A stretch of 11,349 bases of DNA, from positions 1 to 11,349 of the forward strand of contig JBMNTP010000039.1 of NCBI GenBank assembly GCA_050945795.1, in the 5' to 3' direction. The stretch comes from JBMNTP01 sp050945795 (GTDB lineage Bacteria; Bacillota; Clostridia; Christensenellales; MGBC116941). This document shows, piece by piece, positions 7,361 through 11,349 of the stretch; position 1 is the stretch's first letter, and the number at the start of each line of letters is the position of its first letter. A program made the translations under genes and the position numbers. The notes under the pieces were generated by a model. That model did no database searches and had not been told where the DNA came from. It saw nothing but the letters and a program-made list of their open reading frames with translations.

Positions 7361-8338
7361 ATGGAAACCATGAATAAAGAAAGAATGCTTGATATTTATG
7401 AGAGAATGCAAAGCATTCGCCAGTTTGAAGAAAAAGCGATTGAGCTTTATGAGAGCGATATTGTAAGAGGCTCATTGCATCTGTATGTCGGGCAGGAAGC
7501 AATTGCAGCAACCATTTGCTCGTTCTTATCAAAAGATGACTATATTACGAGTACACATCGGGGGCATGGCCATATTATTGCAAAAGGGGTTCCGCTGGAT
7601 GGAGCCATGGCAGAGTTGCTAGGAAAAGAGGGCGGAGTATGCAAAGGCCGTGGAGGGTCCATGCATATTACAGATATGGATGTTGGTATTTTGGGAGCGA
7701 ACGGCATTGTGGGCGGAGGGATCCCCATTGCCCTGGGGAGCGCATTAAAATCCTCATATCGGAATGACAAGAGCGTGACAGTCTGCTTTTTTGGAGACGG
7801 AGCGTCCAATGAAGGGACATTCCACGAAGCGCTGAACTTGGCCTCTGTCTGGAAATTGCCCGTTGTCTTTGTATGTGAAAACAACGGTTATGGAATGTCC
7901 GTGCCTGCCAGCGAGAGCACATCGGTTATTGATATTGCATCGCGTGCCACTGGATATAACATGCCGGGTGTGGTGATAGACGGAAATGACGTGTTTGCGA
8001 TCAGCGAAGCTGCGGATGAGGCAATCAAACGTGCACGGGAAGGAAAAGGCCCCAGCCTGTTGGAATGCAAAACATACCGTTGGTATGGGCATTGGTGGGG
8101 CGATCCGCAACCATATCGGACGCGCGAGGAAGTGGAAGTGTGGAAAACCAAGTGTCCAATACAGAGGATGCAGGTGGCGATGCTGCAAAGTGAGCAAATA
8201 TCGGAAGATGAAATTGCAAAGATAGAGGCAGATGTAAGCAGCAAGGTGGAGCAGGCGTGCGCTTTTGCACAAAACAGTCCATTTCCAGATCCAAATACAT
8301 TGTTGGACAATGTATACTTCAAAGGACAGGGAGGCTGA
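7361..8338 (+). CDS. acoA: Thiamine-diphosphate-dependent dehydrogenase E1 alpha subunit, acetoin-dehydrogenase type
   Basis: Alpha subunit, 325 residues, of a heterotetrameric E1 that uses thiamine diphosphate to cleave a 2-oxo acid or an acyloin and pass the acyl group to a lipoyl domain. The cofactor/Mg site is complete: GDGASNEG (145-152) and ENNGYG starting at 173, about 30 residues apart. THRGHGH (65-71) and CKGRGGSMHITD are also present. LGANGIVGGGIPIALG resembles acetoin dehydrogenase AcoA more than pyruvate dehydrogenase (usually GGNGIVGAQ). GAAGGG lies 8 nt before the ATG at 7361; an upstream in-frame start at 7319 has no ribosome binding site. The beta gene begins 4 nt after the stop. 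The E1 alpha assignment is firm; the substrate is inferred only from resemblance, and the symbol is provisional. Confidence 0.9.
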   Translation: METMNKERMLDIYERMQSIRQFEEKAIELYESDIVRGSLHLYVGQEAIAATICSFLSKDDYITSTHRGHGHIIAKGVPLDGAMAELLGKEGGVCKGRGGSMHITDMDVGILGANGIVGGGIPIALGSALKSSYRNDKSVTVCFFGDGASNEGTFHEALNLASVWKLPVVFVCENNGYGMSVPASESTSVIDIASRATGYNMPGVVIDGNDVFAISEAADEAIKRAREGKGPSLLECKTYRWYGHWWGDPQPYRTREEVEVWKTKCPIQRMQVAMLQSEQISEDEIAKIEADVSSKVEQACAFAQNSPFPDPNTLLDNVYFKGQGG

Positions 8339-8342
8339 GTCA

Positions 8343-9323
8343 ATGTCAAAGAAATCATATATACAAGCGACCATTGACGTGTTCCGTGAGGAGATGAAAC
8401 GGGATGAAAATGTAATTCTGTTTGGTGAGGATATCACTCTGCTGGGCGGACCGTTTGGTGACACCAAAGGATTAGTCGAAGAGTTTGGGGATCGGCGTGT
8501 CCGTAATACACCGATATCAGAGTGTGCAATTGTGGGAATGGGGATCGGCGCTGCAGCAGCCGGCTTGCGGCCAATCGCACAACTGATGTTTGTGGACTTT
8601 GCGTTTGTGGCAGCGGATCAGATTTTGAACCAGGCGGCAAAGTTGCACTATATGAGCGGGGGCAAAATGAAGCTTCCCCTGGTGATCAGAACACAACAGG
8701 GGATAGGAGGCAATCACTCTGGGCAACATTCACAGTCGTTGGAGGCAATTTTTATGCATGTGCCAGGGCTGAAAGTTGCGCTGCCATCCTCTCCTGCCGA
8801 TGCGGCAGGTCTGCTGAGAACGGCCATCCGGGATGACAATCCGGTTATGATTATTGACCATAAGGGATTCTACTTTCGCAATATGAAAAGTGAAGTTCCA
8901 GATGATTCAGAGTTTATGATTCCTTTTGGCAAGGCAAATGTGATACAAGAGGGATCAGATGTCACCGTTGTGGCGACCCAACTCTGTGTGCAAAAGTCTG
9001 TAGAGGCGGCAAAACAGGTGGGAATCTCTTGCGAGATTATTGATCCCCGGACGATGGTTCCGCTGGATGTTGACACCATTGTCCGCTCGGTGAAAAAGAC
9101 AGGGCGCCTGGTGGTTGCGCATGAGGCCATTACGGTTGCCGGGCCGGGGGCAGAAATAGTGCGATTGGTTGTGGAAGAATGTTTTGGATCCTTACAAGCT
9201 GCACCAATAGTGGTGGGATCTCAATATTGCACAGTGCCGTACAGCCATGTTCTGGAAGAAGCGATGATTCCACAAATTAACGATATTGCCTCTGCGTTAG
9301 TCAGAGTGACAAAAGGAGTCTAA
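8343..9323 (+). CDS. acoB: Thiamine-diphosphate-dependent dehydrogenase E1 beta subunit, acetoin-dehydrogenase type
   Basis: Beta subunit, 326 residues, partner of the upstream alpha subunit. It has the transketolase-like pyrimidine-binding domain first (GEDITLLGGPFGDTKGL, then NTPISE with Glu60, the expected activator of thiamine diphosphate, then MGIGAAAAGLRPIAQLMFVDF), followed by the C-terminal transketolase domain (GSDVTVVATQLCVQKSVEAA, EIIDPRTMVPLD, VAHEAITVAGPGAEI). Length is normal for the family. GGGAGG (8329-8334) is 8 nt before the ATG at 8343, overlapping the end of the alpha gene; a frame open from 8265 lies inside the alpha gene and is rejected. The lipoyl gene follows after one base, so the three are certainly one translation unit. 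Function shared with the alpha subunit; symbol provisional. Confidence 0.9.
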   Translation: MSKKSYIQATIDVFREEMKRDENVILFGEDITLLGGPFGDTKGLVEEFGDRRVRNTPISECAIVGMGIGAAAAGLRPIAQLMFVDFAFVAADQILNQAAKLHYMSGGKMKLPLVIRTQQGIGGNHSGQHSQSLEAIFMHVPGLKVALPSSPADAAGLLRTAIRDDNPVMIIDHKGFYFRNMKSEVPDDSEFMIPFGKANVIQEGSDVTVVATQLCVQKSVEAAKQVGISCEIIDPRTMVPLDVDTIVRSVKKTGRLVVAHEAITVAGPGAEIVRLVVEECFGSLQAAPIVVGSQYCTVPYSHVLEEAMIPQINDIASALVRVTKGV

Positions 9324-9324
9324 C

Positions 9325-9564
9325 ATGAAGCAGACAGTTATTATGCCAAAGCAGGGGATCCAGATGGAGGAAGGAACGATCATAAAATGGATTCGGGGTT
9401 TGGGAGAGCAAGTTGCCGAGGGAGAGCCGCTGTTTGAAATAGAGACAGATAAACTGACGATCACCATTGACGCACCTTGCTCGGGGGTGCTGAGTGAGAT
9501 CCTCCATCAAGAGGGTGACACAGTGCCGATCACAACGCCCATTGCTGTGATCGAGACAGTGTAA
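9325..9564 (+). CDS. Stand-alone lipoyl-domain protein
   Basis: A single lipoyl/biotinyl domain of 79 residues. The fold is complete: MPKQGIQMEEGTIIKWIRGLGEQVAEGEPLFEIETDK, with Lys43 in ETDKLTI as the lipoylation site, then the mirrored second half DAPCSGVLSEILHQEGDTVP to the C-terminus. In acetoin and pyruvate dehydrogenases this domain is the N-terminus of E2 and is followed by a linker, a peripheral-subunit-binding domain and the acyltransferase core. Here a TAA ends the protein at residue 79. AAAGGAG (9312-9318) precedes the ATG, which starts one base after the E1 beta stop. It probably accepts the acyl group from E1; a separate acyltransferase and dihydrolipoyl dehydrogenase must come from elsewhere. 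A biotin carrier is less likely, because the EMKM-type motif is absent and E1 genes are adjacent. Confidence 0.88.
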   Translation: MKQTVIMPKQGIQMEEGTIIKWIRGLGEQVAEGEPLFEIETDKLTITIDAPCSGVLSEILHQEGDTVPITTPIAVIETV

Positions 9565-9834
9565 TACGGGCAAATAGGCGGTATCACTGTAGTCACAGAA
9601 AACAGTGCGCCAGATTTGCAACAGTTGTTGGAATATGAGAAAAAGCTGTTCAAGAGAAGGGACCTTCATTTGTCTTACTTTTTGCATGTGGTATTTACTA
9701 ATAGCATTCCTAATCATCCTCCTTGGAATACCAGTAATCATTCACAGATCAAACCTTCTCTTGTGCTTTGACACGGGGCCCCTGGGTTGCTTCCATGGGG
9801 CCTCTATCATTCCAGGCCGATGTCTCAAGGCGAC
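9565..9834. other. Convergent gap after the lipoyl gene
   Basis: No supported gene. The lipoyl reading frame stays open past its stop for 68 codons, to TGA at 9769-9771, but the translation shows no E2 linker, subunit-binding or catalytic motif. Another frame encodes a hydrophobic stretch near 9688-9750 without a ribosome binding site. The right end holds the GC-rich hairpin at 9777-9802. Confidence 0.5.
9777..9802. terminator. GC-rich hairpin between convergent genes
   Basis: GGCCCC-TGG pairs with CCA-T-GGGGCC, a 9-bp stem with one bulged T and a 7-nt loop. It lies between the lipoyl gene and the end of the convergent repressor gene, where a terminator is expected. Neither side has a strong T-run, so termination is only a guess. 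Confidence 0.4.
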
Positions 9835-10863
9835 TTAAATGGAGGAAGCCACCCCTGAAATGCGCTGGCTGGAATGGCGGATGTGAAACTGTGTGGGCAA
9901 GGAAATCTGCTTGGATTTGGTGTGGTTTTTGTTTATCATGGACAGCAGAATGGAAACAGCAGCCTCGCCCAGACTATAAACTGGAATGCTGATTGCGCTG
10001 ATGGATGGAGAGAAATCATCAAACCAGCTGTAATCTCCAAAATTAACCAGGCCAACATCTTTGGGAGAGGATAGGTTGTTTGATCTGAGATACCTCATGG
10101 TATATAGAGCCAACTTCTGCTCGGCAGAAAAAATACCATCAGGCCGCTGTTTTTTGAAATGGACATCAATGGTCTGATTGAAAATTTCATGATCAAAGTT
10201 GACGGGAATTTCAATTTCTGAATGGAGATCAAAGGCTAAATTATGATCCTGCATAGCCTTGCGGTATCCATTGATTCGGTCTTGGACAACAGTTAAATAT
10301 CCCATGGAATACAGGATGCTGATTTTTTTGTAACCCATTTCAATCATATGCGATACGGCATCGTAACTAGCCTGGTAATTATCATATCCCACATAATTGG
10401 CATCGAGGCCTTTGATATAACGGTCAATCAGGACAATGGGTGTTCCACTGGCCAAAAGGCTCTTGATCAATGTTTTGTTTTTGCATGTAGGAGAAATGAT
10501 GATGCCGTCCACTTGCTTTTGCAGCAGGATGTTGACGCATAGTTTTTCTTTTTTGGGGTCCTCATCAGTATTGCACAAAATGGTATTATAGCCATGGTTG
10601 TATGCATAATCCTCACAGGCACGCACAATATTGGTAAAATGTGACAGGTTAATATCGGACACAAGAATGCCAATTGTCTTGGTTGATTTTAGCCTGAGGC
10701 TGCGTGCAAGCTGATTGGGTTGATAGTTCAACTCTTTAATTGCACGCTCAACCAGCAACCTCGTTTCTTCATTGACAAAGCGCGTATTGTTGATGACATG
10801 TGATACGGTGGTGGCAGATACGCCTGCCAGTTGAGCAACGTCCTTAATGGTGACACGATTCAT
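9835..10863 (-). CDS. LacI-family transcriptional repressor 2
   Basis: Repressor of 342 residues, convergent with the E1/lipoyl operon. The helix-turn-helix is TIKDVAQLAGVSATTVSHVI, close to that of PurR and RbsR (VSTTTVSHVIN, VSTSTVSHVIN), followed by the hinge (ARSLRLKSTKTIGIL) and a periplasmic-binding-protein-like sensor domain. GAGGTG (10872-10877) lies 8 nt before the ATG. It is a paralogue of the repressor at 1761-2777: many identical blocks such as KSTKTIGI, HFT, RACED, ILCNTDEDP, ISPTCKN and VQDRI suggest related effectors. The recognition helix differs at three specificity positions. An operator identical to the one at the aldehyde dehydrogenase promoter is upstream of its own promoter, so autoregulation plus control of the dehydrogenase is likely. 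The effector is unknown. Confidence 0.93.
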   Translation of the reverse strand: MNRVTIKDVAQLAGVSATTVSHVINNTRFVNEETRLLVERAIKELNYQPNQLARSLRLKSTKTIGILVSDINLSHFTNIVRACEDYAYNHGYNTILCNTDEDPKKEKLCVNILLQKQVDGIIISPTCKNKTLIKSLLASGTPIVLIDRYIKGLDANYVGYDNYQASYDAVSHMIEMGYKKISILYSMGYLTVVQDRINGYRKAMQDHNLAFDLHSEIEIPVNFDHEIFNQTIDVHFKKQRPDGIFSAEQKLALYTMRYLRSNNLSSPKDVGLVNFGDYSWFDDFSPSISAISIPVYSLGEAAVSILLSMINKNHTKSKQISLPTQFHIRHSSQRISGVASSI

Positions 10864-10920
10864 TTTCAGGGCACCTCATGCGGTTATATGTCCTTTTGAT
10901 CCAAATTATATAGCTATTAT

Positions 10921-10949
10921 ATGATAAGCGTTTCGCTATATGAAGTCAA
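10921..10949 (-). promoter_or_regulatory. Promoter of repressor 2
   Basis: On the minus strand TTGACT (10949-10944) and TATCAT (10926-10921) are separated by 17 nt; a TATAAT one half-turn further on (10921-10916) is an alternative -10. The spacer contains AGCGAAACGCT, an interrupted palindrome that could be an additional repressor contact. Confidence 0.65.
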
Positions 10950-10952
10950 TAC

Positions 10953-10969
10953 AAACGTTTGCGCAAACG
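10953..10969. promoter_or_regulatory. LacI-family operator, copy 2
   Basis: AAACGTTTGCGCAAACG is identical to 134-150. Here it lies just upstream of the -35 box of the repressor 2 promoter rather than over the start site, so it may tune that promoter weakly or serve a looping role. Shifted by six bases it also reads as a PurR-like box. Confidence 0.7.
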
Positions 10970-11069
10970 CTCACCTGAAGAAAAACAGTGGCAAGATGGA
11001 TGCCCAAGCTCCGAAATGTATGTGCATATCACTTTCCTTCTTTGCATAAAGATTACTGAGGTGATCAGA

Positions 11070-11213
11070 TTGAAGGAATCCTGTTATATGTATGAAGACA
11101 AAAAAATTGTGGTGAAACATAAGATAAAGGCTTGTACCGAAGATGAATACCAGAACTCTTTGGACGACATAAAAGCGTGTTTATACAATATATTTGTTAA
11201 ATACATCGACTAG
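11070..11213 (+). CDS. Small unrecognised protein with strong ribosome binding site
   Basis: A 47-residue protein starting at TTG 11070, chosen because GAGGTGATC (11058-11066) is a nine-base match to the 16S tail just before it. The sequence is polar and probably helical, with basic KKIVVKHKIKAC followed by an acidic segment TEDEYQNSLDDIKAC and a hydrophobic end LYNIFVKYID. No signal peptide or membrane helix is seen. I do not recognise the family. The reading frame is not random-looking, and the same frame continues for 29 codons after the amber stop. It follows the repressor 2 promoter region on the opposite strand and may belong to a different unit, possibly a mobile or phage-derived one, but nothing here proves that. 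Confidence 0.5.
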   Translation: MKESCYMYEDKKIVVKHKIKACTEDEYQNSLDDIKACLYNIFVKYID

Positions 11214-11349
11214 GATTGCGTGGGGCTTGTCCCCAACTCCGTGGAATTTGAGAGTGGCTTTGACATCATTCTACACCTCATGAGACTTGAGCGCAAGACT
11301 TAGGCTGAAGCAATTCATCACCCCGGATGGCATTAATGAGGAACGGCAA
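11214..11349 (+). other. Possible continuation or remnant of the small gene at window end
   Basis: In the same frame as the small protein, 11214-11300 is open for 29 codons and includes a protein-like segment, VEFESGFDIILHLMRLERKT, up to a second TAG, then ten more codons to TAA TGA. A short hairpin TGGGG-cttgt-CCCCA is at 11221-11235. This could be a decayed gene, a read-through extension, or the 5' part of another gene running out of the window. Confidence 0.3.

Noticed and set aside
7754..8467. Antisense open frame opposite the E1 alpha/beta junction
   Set aside because: Composition is that of a shadow frame; it spans two well-identified genes on the other strand.
9605..9838. Possible small membrane protein with a hydrophobic stretch
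   Set aside because: No ribosome binding site at any of its starts, and it runs across the GC-rich hairpin into the repressor gene end.
10959..11069. Upstream extension of the small right-end gene
   Set aside because: It would begin inside the operator, and the strong ribosome binding site points to TTG 11070 instead.
1..11349. tRNA, rRNA, CRISPR array, insertion sequence or riboswitch
   Set aside because: I looked for conserved RNA folds, regularly spaced repeats and transposase motifs and saw none that can be supported.

Overview
The window looks like a catabolic locus from a moderate-GC Gram-positive bacterium, most likely a Clostridia-type Firmicute. This is inferred from the strong AGGAGG-type ribosome binding sites, the GTG and TTG starts, the lipoprotein-type solute receptor and the kinds of protein families present; no rRNA or other marker gene is visible to prove it.

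Layout. (1) 1-1678: a terminal hairpin, a near-consensus promoter with a perfect LacI-family palindrome just after its -10 box, and an aldehyde dehydrogenase that reads like E. coli AldA (lactaldehyde/glycolaldehyde dehydrogenase). A bidirectional terminator (1692-1722) separates it from a convergent LacI-family repressor gene (1761-2777, minus). (2) 2778-3256: an AT-rich divergent regulatory region with three sites of a second operator class. (3) 3257-9564: a rightward gene string that probably forms one operon: a lipoprotein sugar-binding receptor, a stem-loop, a double-domain sugar ABC ATPase, a ribose-type permease, then after a 243-nt gap the alpha and beta subunits of a thiamine-diphosphate E1 dehydrogenase of the acetoin-dehydrogenase type, and a stand-alone 79-residue lipoyl domain. 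No E2 acyltransferase core and no E3 follow. (4) 9835-10863, minus: a second LacI-family repressor, a clear paralogue of the first, with a good promoter and the same 17-bp operator that sits at the aldehyde dehydrogenase promoter. (5) 11070-11349: a small unrecognised gene with an excellent ribosome binding site, and an in-frame continuation after its amber stop.

How it may work together (inference): a sugar or sugar-like compound is imported by the RbsABC-like transporter and processed (some enzymes must be elsewhere). The E1 pair either decarboxylates a 2-oxo acid or cleaves an acyloin, handing the acyl group to the small lipoyl protein; an acyloin cleavage would release an aldehyde, which the AldA-like enzyme could oxidise. 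Two paralogous repressors with different recognition-helix residues match two operator classes, one at the transporter promoter and one at the dehydrogenase and second-regulator promoters. The minimal E1/lipoyl module inside a sugar-uptake operon and the two-repressor wiring are the most unusual points.
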